Shown here: one piece after another, positions 1-5,417 of the stretch
How the letters are laid out: every line of letters begins with the position of its first letter
Numbering within the stretch: the stretch's first letter is position 1
NCBI GenBank assembly: GCA_964592255.1
Contig: CAZQCI010000130.1
Coordinates: 1-5,417, forward strand
Direction: 5' to 3'
Source of the DNA: CAZQCI01 sp964592255
GTDB taxonomy: Bacteria > UBA10199 > SBBF01
DNA: 5,417 bases
The notes under the pieces: model-generated
The model's database searches: none
What the model saw: only the letters and a program-made list of their open reading frames with translations
Told to the model about the DNA's origin: nothing
Program-made: the position numbers and the translations under genes

Positions 1-719
1 TCAAGCGTGAATTACGTAAAGTTTCGACTTCTCGTCAGCTTCATCGCAGTCGAAGAGAGTCGGTTCCTATTCCTATTGTGAGTCTTGTAGGTTATACCAA
101 CGCTGGAAAATCCACCTTATTTAATTCTTTGGTAGAAGATGATCAATTGGCCGAAGATCAGCTTTTTGCTACTCTGGATCCTAAAACCAAAAAACTCAAA
201 TTACCTTCGGGCCGTGAGGTGTTACTGACCGATACGGTGGGCTTTATCCGTAATTTGCCGCATCAATTGGTTGAAGCTTTCAAGTCCACCTTTGAAGAAG
301 CCGCCGCTTCTGACTTGTTGATTCATGTTATTGATGGATCCAATCCATATTATCGTAAGCAAGCTGAAGTGGTGGAGGATGTATTGCAAGAGTTGGAATT
401 GGCTCATCTGCCTTTAATTGAAGCGATGAATAAAAAGGATGCTCCTGGTTTTCATTTGTCTTCTGATGGCCATAAAATGGTCGCTGTTTCGGCGCTTAAG
501 AAAGATGGTTTATCTGAATTACTTTCAGTTATTGAACACGCTCTCTCCGAAAACATTCCCTGCATTAAATTATTTTTACCTCATCCTTATGGGAATTTGC
601 TGGCGACTCTCTATAGTAACGGCCGTGTATTATCGACCAAAAATGTTGTAAAAGGAATTTTTGTTGATGTGGCTTTACCTGAAAAATGGAAAAAGAAATA
701 TGCCGACTACGTGGTCTGA
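1..719 (+). CDS. hflX: Ribosome-associated GTPase HflX, C-terminal part (5' end outside window)
   Basis: HflX is a cytoplasmic translational GTPase that binds the 50S subunit and splits stalled or stress-inactivated ribosomes. The reading frame is open from base 3 with no stop upstream, so the gene enters from the left; a GTG at 78 lies inside the G domain and is not the real start. Numbering visible residues from base 3, the sequence shows the end of the basic helical linker (KRELRKVSTSRQLHRSRR, 1-18), the P-loop GYTNAGKST (30-38, diagnostic of HflX), the switch I segment FATLDPKTKK (55-64), G3 DTVGF (77-81), G4 NKKD (143-146) and G5-like SAL (163-165). The usual small C-terminal domain follows and ends in KKYADYVV. 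About 190 N-terminal residues are missing compared with a typical protein of about 425 residues. The end overlaps the next gene by 20 bases. The family call is firm. Confidence 0.96.
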   Translation, partial: KRELRKVSTSRQLHRSRRESVPIPIVSLVGYTNAGKSTLFNSLVEDDQLAEDQLFATLDPKTKKLKLPSGREVLLTDTVGFIRNLPHQLVEAFKSTFEEAAASDLLIHVIDGSNPYYRKQAEVVEDVLQELELAHLPLIEAMNKKDAPGFHLSSDGHKMVAVSALKKDGLSELLSVIEHALSENIPCIKLFLPHPYGNLLATLYSNGRVLSTKNVVKGIFVDVALPEKWKKKYADYVV

Positions 720-1641
720 TTTTATTGAAAAAGCAAAAAAGATTGTTCCTCCCGGTTTATGGGGGGAGGTGATTAAAGGATATTCTCAAAGTAAGCCGAC
801 CACCTTTCGGGTCAATACACTCAAGCGATCTGCTTCTGAAGTTGTACGTCTTTTGTCAAAATCAGACTTAGTATGTGAGGAGGTTCGGTCTTTTCCGGGT
901 ACTTATATTTTAAAAAAAGGCAGTTTTAAAAAATTACGTGAAACGGCTGTTTATGAAAATGGTGAGATTTATTTGCAAAGTCTTTCCAGTCAGCTTCCGC
1001 CCCTTGTTTTAAAGCCGCTTCCGGGGGATCGTGTCTTGGATATGGCAGCTGCCCCTGGAGGAAAAACCACACAAATGGCAGCAATGATGCGAGGGGAAGG
1101 TGAAATTGTAGCGGTGGAACCCGAGTCTCTCCGTTTTGAAAAACTGAAATATAATATTGAAAAGCAAGGGGCCTTGATGGTGCGTCCTCTTCATCGTTAT
1201 GGTCAAAAGTTGACGCAAGACGAAGTTGGTTTATTTGATAAGATTTTGCTGGATGCACCTTGTTCTTCCGAAGGTACATTTTTGATGAATGAGCCTAAAA
1301 GTTTTTCGCATTGGTCTGAAAAATTTGTTTTACAATGTGCGCGGCTTCAAAAAACTCTTTTAACCCATGCGATCACCTTATTGAAGCCCGAAGGTTATTT
1401 GCTTTATTCGACCTGTGCTTTATCTCCGGAAGAAAATGAGGAGGTTCTAGCAGAGGTTTTATCATCTGAGTCTTCTATGGTGTTGGTTGATGTTGGGTTG
1501 AAACATTCTTTTTTGAGAGAGCCTGTACTGTCTTGGAAGGGAAAGAAGTTAAATGTGCGTGCTGCGCGTCGAGTGTATCCTTCTTCTTTGATGGAGGGTT
1601 TTTTTATTGCTCTGCTTCGTAAAAAAGAGGCGATTGATTAA
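700..1641 (+). CDS. RsmB/RsmF/NSUN-family RNA (cytosine-5)-methyltransferase, short form
   Basis: This predicted 313-residue cytoplasmic enzyme should transfer a methyl group from S-adenosylmethionine to C5 of a cytosine in rRNA or tRNA. Visible motifs are the family N-terminal PTTFRVNTLK (33-42), the SAM-binding motif I LDMAAAPGGKTTQ (D114, PGGK 119-122), motif IV LDAPCSSEGTF with the release cysteine C188, and motif VI YSTCALSPEENE with the catalytic nucleophile C239. It lacks the NusB-like N-terminal domain of RsmB and the C-terminal extension of E. coli RsmF, so it is close to a minimal catalytic core. Which RNA it modifies cannot be told from sequence, so no gene symbol is given. The ATG at 700 is preferred over in-frame TTG 661 or ATG 667 because GGA (688-690) and AAAAG (691-695) sit just upstream and the family N-terminus begins soon after. 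The start lies inside the end of hflX in another frame, suggesting one operon with translational coupling. Confidence 0.93.
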   Translation: MPTTWSDFIEKAKKIVPPGLWGEVIKGYSQSKPTTFRVNTLKRSASEVVRLLSKSDLVCEEVRSFPGTYILKKGSFKKLRETAVYENGEIYLQSLSSQLPPLVLKPLPGDRVLDMAAAPGGKTTQMAAMMRGEGEIVAVEPESLRFEKLKYNIEKQGALMVRPLHRYGQKLTQDEVGLFDKILLDAPCSSEGTFLMNEPKSFSHWSEKFVLQCARLQKTLLTHAITLLKPEGYLLYSTCALSPEENEEVLAEVLSSESSMVLVDVGLKHSFLREPVLSWKGKKLNVRAARRVYPSSLMEGFFIALLRKKEAID

Positions 1642-1645
1642 CTGG

Positions 1646-1665
1646 ATTCCCGCTTTTGCGGGAAT
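1646..1665. repeat. dRS3/REP-like palindrome (ATTCCC-N8-GGGAAT)
   Basis: A perfect inverted repeat has arms ATTCCCGC (1646-1653) and GCGGGAAT (1658-1665) around a TTTT loop, in the 46-base gap between two convergent genes. It fits the pattern ATTCCC-N8-GGGAAT known from Neisseria dRS3 elements and, with the flanking CTGG and ATGGCG, the wider class of dispersed palindromes whose - strand translation reads IPAKAGIQ. Its RNA would form an 8-bp GC-rich hairpin on either strand. Neither side has a run of T, so a classic intrinsic terminator is not supported, although the hairpin could still protect the 3' ends of both mRNAs. Other copies in this genome cannot be checked from the window. Confidence 0.7.
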
Positions 1666-1687
1666 GGCGAGTGTATCAGGTAAGAGG

Positions 1688-4600
1688 TTAAGGGAGAGAG
1701 CAGTTATTATTTTCTTCAAAAGGAGAGCAAGCCACAAAAACGGAACTGCATTTTGTTGAAAAATAAATTTTCTTTTTATCTGGAGAAAATTGGATGTGCT
1801 CCATGGATTTGACTGGCAGATTTTCAAAATCTTCGGCAACCTCCCACGTATTTCCTGCGTCTTTGCTTATATAAATATGTGCTGATACGTTGTAGTCACT
1901 GATCACAGGAACGGTAAGCGCAGCCAGTATAATATTGGCATTCCCAGGAACGGTTATTAAAACTCCAAAATCTTTTTTGTCAAAATATTCGTGCTCATAT
2001 TCTGCTCGCCAGTCAGAATGATTATCAAGGTAGCTATCCCAAGTGCTTGCTGCGGCCGAAGGTCCTCCTGAATAGTTGTAATTAAAATCTAGCTTAATGT
2101 CCCAGTCGATGTTTGTGGTTTCGATTGTGGAGCTAGATATAGTGATGGGTGTACGGAAAAGAATAGGATAGCCGTGTAATTGACCGGCTGCAATGAGGTA
2201 GAGAGTGTCTCCGTTCTTGGCCAGGGTGACTCTATAAGGATTTTTAAGTTCGCTAGTGCCTTCACTGTCGCCTACTAATTTTTTGCAACTGGATGTAGCG
2301 TCTCCGAGGGTGATTTGGTAGATGCCATCTAAACTGCTCTCGGAGGAATCTACAGCGGCTAAAATAACGCCTGAGCGATCTGGGCTGCTCCAAAAGCCGT
2401 TTACGGTTACTGTGATCGCGCTAGTAGAGTCGGGGACAGGGCATCCGCTGCCATTGATGGCGGTCCATTGATCTGTAGCGGTGCTTAGTGGATCATAAAA
2501 ATAGGCCCCATCTTCTTTTGTTCCTACTAAGACTCTTCTGGAAGTGCTGCGAGAATAATCTAATGCCATGCTGTAAATGGTGTCTTCATTGGGGAGTCCA
2601 TTGTTGTCGGCTAGGCCATCATCGTCTGTTTCACAAGCCCCTGAGGAGCTAGACGAGCAATAACCTCCGACAACTTGCCATAACTCTCCACCATCGGTGC
2701 TCATGATCACGGAGTTTGATTTATCGCTGTTATTGGCATCGGATGTGTAGGCGTATAAAATATTGTTATCTTCATCGTGTATTGTGTAGCCAACATCATC
2801 CAATTTAAAATCGGTAGGCATGAGCATTTCTGAAGCGTATGGCTCATAGTTTACATTGTCTCTCACTAACTTCCAACTGGCGCCGCTATCGGAAGAAAGG
2901 AGAATACCGGAGTCTGCCCCTGTTAATGCTAATTTGGTTCCTGAACTATCCAAGAAGGATAGGCCGCCTTCGGGGCAATAATCGTTTAGCTCGGAGGAAG
3001 TCCAATATTCCATGACGCCACTGCTGGAAACAGGGTCGGTGTGGACATGATCTATATAATACCGAGCTTTGCCATCCGACCAAGAGCTGGCTGCTTTCCA
3101 AGTGGCTTTGGCAAGTCCACGTTGAGTTGAAAAGAAAAGCTCAGTAGCAGAGGTATCCCAATTTGTGACTGTAAACAGGCTTAAAGTGCCTGAGGCTATA
3201 CCGGTTCCATCACGAAACAGATCATCGGGTCTGTTTCCTTCATAACAACTGTCATAGGTGATGTTTAAGCCTGACTCTGGAGCTTCTTCATAGCAAAGAC
3301 CTGTGGGAACGGTGCTGCTTCCTGGATGAGCGCTAGTAATGCTTTTCCATTCATAAGTGCTACCAGAAAATATACGTTGCTCCCAAATTCCTCCTGTGCC
3401 TCCGCTGCCCCTAAAAACGCTCATGAAAATATGATCTTTATCAGAAGGATCTACTTTAATTTGGCTGTAGGAAGTTGAGTGTTGGGGGTTATCTTCTTCA
3501 TTGTCGCAACGTATTCGGCTACCGATGGTGGATGAAGGGTTGTCTTTAGCTGTGTAATAATAAGTCCATGTTTTACCTAAGTCGTCGCTATACCAAGGCC
3601 CACCATGGAAATTGGTGAACGAGCTGTCATCGGCTGATTTATCCGTGGTGCTACATAGGGTGCTGCCATCGGAGCTTCTAGGAATGAATCCGGTATCTAA
3701 GATAACGGCATAGAGGCGAGTTTTACCATCCACAACAACTATATCGGTTCCCCGAATCAAGGGATGTGTTTCCGACATATCAGTTTCAATTGGAAGGCAA
3801 GCGGAGGTAAACCCTGTGCTGCAACTGGAACTAGTTAAAGAAACGCTTTCTCTTGTAGCGATTGTGATGGTGCTGCTACTGACGCTTGTTAGAGTGACTC
3901 CTTTATCCGTGGTGAATTGTGGTGAGGTGACTCCTACTTCATAGAATGTGTCGCCTCCATCATAAGTGGTATACAGCCCGACATCTGTGGCAAACATCAC
4001 TGTTTTACTATCGGATGGGTGAACGGTTATCGATAAAACCGCCGGACCGGTGATGGTTGTTTCGGCAGCAGCGATGGCATCGCAGGCGGTTTTCATGCTT
4101 GTACCGCGGGTCATGCCAATCACGGAAGGAGTAAGGCTTAATTTAGGAGAAAAGGTTCCTGAAGTGATGGAATATTTATAAATACTGTAAGGATCGCAGC
4201 GTTCATCACCTGTTTCAAAAGTGACGACTCCGCGTGTGTCGCTGGAGCGGGGGTGGCCAATACCAATCCAAACAGTGTCGTTGTTGCTTGGGTCGACGGC
4301 TAAAGAAAGAATAGGGTGGTAGAAATCGAAATGTCCGTACCCATCCTCTAAACCGGATGTTTTAAGTGACCAGCTATCTCCTATTTTTTTATTCCCATTG
4401 GAATTATCACTGACGTAAAGCCCCATGGGGGTTGCGACTAAAAGGTAAATGGTTCCATTGACTGTCGCAAACCTCATGTCTCCTATATAGCGAGTCATGA
4501 TGCCATTAGTGACATTTTCAAAAGTTTTTCCTCCGTCCGTGGTTCGTATGATTCCTCCAACATTGGTACCGGTGAAAAAAATATTAGAATTGGTTGGATG

Positions 4601-4837
4601 AATAGCTATGCCGGTAAAAGCGCCTCCTCCTCCGGGGCCTATATTTACAAAACCACGTGAAGATGTTGTGTTTGTGTTGTTGTCATTGTCATTGTCGTTA
4701 TCTGAGCCATCGCCGGAATCAGAGTTTTTACCTGAGGAGCCCCAGTTAAGCCAAAGAGAAGTGGAGCGTAGGCACCCTGTTGAAGAAAGTAAGAGGGCAA
4801 TTAAACAAACCCAAAATGTCAGTTTTTTTGGCATCAT
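1688..4837 (-). CDS. Large putative lipoprotein with Asp-box (BNR) beta-propellers, GH74/sortilin-like fold
   Basis: The 1049-residue product is predicted to be exported and lipid-anchored. Residues 1-21 form a signal peptide (KK, hydrophobic core, STG) followed by C22; serine at -3 is less usual but fits the broad lipobox pattern. An Asp/Asn/Ser linker (36-61) leads to the propeller region. Six Asp-box motifs (S/T-x-D-x-G-x-x-W/F) are seen at 99-106, 291-298, 417-424, 648-655, 713-720 and 991-998, several preceded by the blade strand 'hxPxxxxxhhxxT' (IHPTNSNIFFTGT, VHPSDSKTVMFAT). GPGGGGAFTGIAIHP (68-81) with TNVGG (91-95) resembles the first blade of GH74 xyloglucanases, but Asn92 replaces the aspartate expected there. 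Sixteen further cysteines, many closely spaced, suggest disulfides. The region is longer than a normal two-propeller GH74 domain (about 700), implying long loops or a third propeller. MM at the start leaves a one-codon ambiguity; GGA at 4848-4846 has 8-base spacing to the first ATG. Ligand and function are unknown. Confidence 0.88.
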   Translation of the reverse strand: MMPKKLTFWVCLIALLLSSTGCLRSTSLWLNWGSSGKNSDSGDGSDNDNDNDNNTNTTSSRGFVNIGPGGGGAFTGIAIHPTNSNIFFTGTNVGGIIRTTDGGKTFENVTNGIMTRYIGDMRFATVNGTIYLLVATPMGLYVSDNSNGNKKIGDSWSLKTSGLEDGYGHFDFYHPILSLAVDPSNNDTVWIGIGHPRSSDTRGVVTFETGDERCDPYSIYKYSITSGTFSPKLSLTPSVIGMTRGTSMKTACDAIAAAETTITGPAVLSITVHPSDSKTVMFATDVGLYTTYDGGDTFYEVGVTSPQFTTDKGVTLTSVSSSTITIATRESVSLTSSSCSTGFTSACLPIETDMSETHPLIRGTDIVVVDGKTRLYAVILDTGFIPRSSDGSTLCSTTDKSADDSSFTNFHGGPWYSDDLGKTWTYYYTAKDNPSSTIGSRIRCDNEEDNPQHSTSYSQIKVDPSDKDHIFMSVFRGSGGTGGIWEQRIFSGSTYEWKSITSAHPGSSTVPTGLCYEEAPESGLNITYDSCYEGNRPDDLFRDGTGIASGTLSLFTVTNWDTSATELFFSTQRGLAKATWKAASSWSDGKARYYIDHVHTDPVSSSGVMEYWTSSELNDYCPEGGLSFLDSSGTKLALTGADSGILLSSDSGASWKLVRDNVNYEPYASEMLMPTDFKLDDVGYTIHDEDNNILYAYTSDANNSDKSNSVIMSTDGGELWQVVGGYCSSSSSGACETDDDGLADNNGLPNEDTIYSMALDYSRSTSRRVLVGTKEDGAYFYDPLSTATDQWTAINGSGCPVPDSTSAITVTVNGFWSSPDRSGVILAAVDSSESSLDGIYQITLGDATSSCKKLVGDSEGTSELKNPYRVTLAKNGDTLYLIAAGQLHGYPILFRTPITISSSTIETTNIDWDIKLDFNYNYSGGPSAAASTWDSYLDNHSDWRAEYEHEYFDKKDFGVLITVPGNANIILAALTVPVISDYNVSAHIYISKDAGNTWEVAEDFENLPVKSMEHIQFSPDKKKIYFSTKCSSVFVACSPFEENNNCSLP
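4679..4702. repeat. Short hexanucleotide tandem repeat in the lipoprotein linker
   Basis: Four head-to-tail hexamers on the + strand, GTTGTC, ATTGTC, ATTGTC, GTTATC, encode the alternating Asp-Asn stretch (residues about 46-53) of the linker behind the lipid anchor of the - strand gene. The unit is two codons, so gain or loss of copies keeps the frame and only changes linker length. The array is short and imperfect, so current slippage is possible but not shown. Confidence 0.6.
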
Positions 4838-4841
4838 TATT

Positions 4842-4864
4842 TTAGTCCATTAATTTTGCCCTTT
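4842..4864 (-). promoter_or_regulatory. Strong Shine-Dalgarno plus two-codon upstream ORF (Met-Asp-stop)
   Basis: Reading the - strand, AAAGGG (4864-4859) is the best ribosome-binding sequence in the leader. Eight bases later is ATG (4850-4848), then GAC and TAA (4844-4842). The lipoprotein ATG at 4837 follows four bases after this stop and is in a different frame. The main start has only a weak GGA of its own, at 4848-4846, inside the upstream ORF. The arrangement would allow translation of the lipoprotein by termination-reinitiation after a minimal ORF. It could also be chance in AT-rich DNA. Confidence 0.4.
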
Positions 4865-4878
4865 CATAAAAGAAAAAA

Positions 4879-4894
4879 AGCAATAAATATGCCA
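4879..4894 (-). promoter_or_regulatory. Candidate sigma-54 promoter of the lipoprotein gene
   Basis: On the - strand TGGCAT (4894-4889), five bases, then TTGCT (4883-4879) matches the -24/-12 consensus TGGCAC-N5-TTGCW at all but one listed position. The invariant GG and GC have the required 10 bases between them. A T-run follows, as is common after TTGC. Transcription would start near 4868-4869, giving a leader of about 30 bases that just includes the AAAGGG site. No activator site was identified upstream, and the consensus is loose enough for a chance match. Confidence 0.42.
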
Positions 4895-4897
4895 TAT

Positions 4898-4925
4898 TTT
4901 ATACGAAAGCCATTATTTTGGACTA
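4898..4925 (-). promoter_or_regulatory. Alternative weak sigma-70-like promoter
   Basis: On the - strand a TATAAA -10-like hexamer (4903-4898) lies 16 bases after TAGTCC (4925-4920), which matches the -35 consensus at only three of six positions. It lies immediately upstream of the sigma-54-like element and would give a start point near 4890. The -10 is good but the -35 is poor, and such hexamers are frequent in AT-rich DNA. Confidence 0.25.
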
Positions 4926-4928
4926 AAA

Positions 4929-5166
4929 CAATAAGTAAAATTATTTTATGTTTAATATATTGAATTTATTTGTATTTTTTAATTTTTAGAAGGTGGGTTT
5001 TGGAGTGAATATGTCAGAATTTTTTAGGATTATTGAATGAATGATCAAAAAATTGATTATTTTTTATCAAAATGGAAAATTTTTTTGGATAGATCTGTTT
5101 AGAGCTAAAAGGGGATAGGGGTAGTTTTTTTAAAAATTTTGAAAAGATCAATCTCTTCTATGTGAA
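4929..5166. other. Very AT-rich non-coding stretch
   Basis: Together with the promoter region, this makes a gap of 329 bases (4838-5166) without a convincing gene. It consists largely of A and T runs, in sharp contrast to the flanking genes. I see no tRNA, no stable GC hairpin and no terminator with a U-run after the stop of the gene at 5167. GATCAAAAAATTG at 5043-5055 differs at one position from the IHF consensus WATCAANNNNTTR, which would suit a sigma-54 promoter, but such a match is weak evidence in this composition. Tiny ORFs at 5011-5040 and 5041-5118 are too short to call. Confidence 0.55.
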
Positions 5167-5417
5167 TTATTTATACCGATCTAAATTAGAGTCGTAATGA
5201 CAATCAAGTGATCCGGTGGCTAGCTTAATAAAGATATATTCTGTTTTGCCATCATATCTCAGTGCAAAAACATAATTAGACACCAATGTCCGGGTGCCGG
5301 TTTTGCATATTACACCTAAATCTATTTTGGAGTTTCTGTTCAATAAATCAATCTCAGCTAATTGTGCTGCAGTGTTTTGAGAGGTGTGTCTCCCCAGACC
5401 GATGGAATAAATAGTTC
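5167..5417 (-). CDS. Unrecognised protein, C-terminal 82 codons (5' end outside window)
   Basis: The - strand frame is open from the right edge to a TAA at 5169-5167. The other two - strand frames close within about 20 codons of the edge. The visible part begins TIYSIGLGRHTSQNTAAQ and ends in LDCHYDSNLDRYK. It has no internal methionine, so the start lies beyond the window. The composition is that of a real soluble protein, with mixed charges and alternating strand-like segments such as TLVSNYVFALRYDG and EYIFIKLATG. The two cysteines, in GVICKTG and LDCHYD, could pair if it is exported. The base composition rises sharply from the AT-rich gap at the stop codon, supporting coding. It reads in the same direction as the lipoprotein gene, about 330 bases upstream of it. 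I do not recognise the family. Confidence 0.62.
   Translation of the reverse strand, partial: TIYSIGLGRHTSQNTAAQLAEIDLLNRNSKIDLGVICKTGTRTLVSNYVFALRYDGKTEYIFIKLATGSLDCHYDSNLDRYK

Larger units (their letters stand above)
4840..4928. repeat. Inverted repeat flanking the lipoprotein promoter and leader
   Basis: TTTTAGTCCA at 4840-4849 and its perfect complement TGGACTAAAA at 4919-4928 face each other across 69 bases. The proximal arm ends two bases before the lipoprotein ATG and contains its weak GGA ribosome-binding site. The distal arm lies upstream of the sigma-54-like element and overlaps the weak -35 candidate. If both arms are transcribed, their pairing would hide the start region. If transcription begins between them, they could be two copies of an operator. 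Only the repeat itself is certain. Confidence 0.5.

Noticed and set aside
661..699. TTG 661 or ATG 667 as start of the methyltransferase
   Set aside because: No ribosome-binding sequence is placed for them and they add residues encoded by the hflX end in another frame. ATG 700 has a purine-rich site and fits the family N-terminus.
78..719. HflX starting at GTG 78 as a complete 213-residue protein
   Set aside because: The frame is open upstream to base 3 with typical HflX linker sequence, and a start at 78 would begin just five residues before the P-loop.
926..1279. Minus-strand ORFs inside the methyltransferase gene (926-1279, 1009-1218) and inside hflX (222-407)
   Set aside because: Their translations are low-quality shadows of strongly conserved genes on the + strand.
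1642..1687. Intrinsic bidirectional terminator
   Set aside because: The hairpin is good, but no T-run follows on either strand, so it is recorded as a repeat only.
1549..1839. Minus-strand 96-codon ORF spanning the convergent gap
   Set aside because: It overlaps both real genes and contains the IPAKAGIQ signature that comes from the palindromic repeat, not from a protein.
1688..4837. Active xyloglucanase or sialidase annotation
   Set aside because: Asp-boxes are a fold signature shared by many non-enzymes. The GH74 aspartate position appears to be Asn, and no sialidase arginine triad or FRIP-type motif was recognised.
4608..4853. Plus-strand ORF opposite the lipoprotein N-terminus
   Set aside because: Its SLSLSLSEPSPESE composition mirrors the Asp/Asn/Ser linker codons on the other strand.
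5106..5135. G-rich run plus T-run as a terminator or G-quadruplex
   Set aside because: Only two GGGG runs are present and no paired stem precedes the T-run, so neither structure is supported.

Overview
The window looks like a piece of chromosome from a Gram-negative bacterium of moderately low GC. The reasons are a lipoprotein signal peptide on a large secreted propeller protein, bacterial housekeeping genes of the HflX and RNA m5C-methyltransferase families, and a possible sigma-54 promoter. Nothing in it fixes the genus. There are no rRNA or tRNA genes, CRISPR repeats, transposase or phage genes.

Left part, bases 1-1641, + strand: the C-terminal half of the ribosome-associated GTPase HflX, cut by the window edge, runs into a complete short RNA (cytosine-5) methyltransferase of the RsmB/RsmF/NSUN family. 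The two frames overlap by 20 bases, so they are probably co-transcribed and translationally coupled. Both act on ribosomes or structured RNA.

A 46-base convergent gap, 1642-1687, holds a perfect 8-bp palindrome. It matches the widespread ATTCCC-N8-GGGAAT repeat class that reads 'IPAKAGIQ' when translated.

Central part, 1688-4837, - strand: one 1049-codon gene for a large putative lipoprotein. It has a lipobox-like signal peptide, an Asp/Asn/Ser linker and about 980 residues of Asp-box (BNR) beta-propeller. Its first blade resembles GH74 xyloglucanases and sortilin-type propellers, but the position of the GH74 catalytic aspartate appears to be asparagine. It is therefore more likely a binding or structural surface protein than an enzyme. 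No partner gene is encoded beside it.

Right part, 4838-5417: a very AT-rich stretch carries the upstream control region of the lipoprotein gene. It contains a sigma-54-like -24/-12 element, an overlapping weaker sigma-70-like element, an inverted repeat, and a strong Shine-Dalgarno placed before a two-codon upstream ORF rather than before the main start. From 5167 to the right edge lies the C-terminal 82 codons of an unrecognised - strand gene. No clear multi-gene novel system is visible. The most unusual material is the propeller lipoprotein and its leader.
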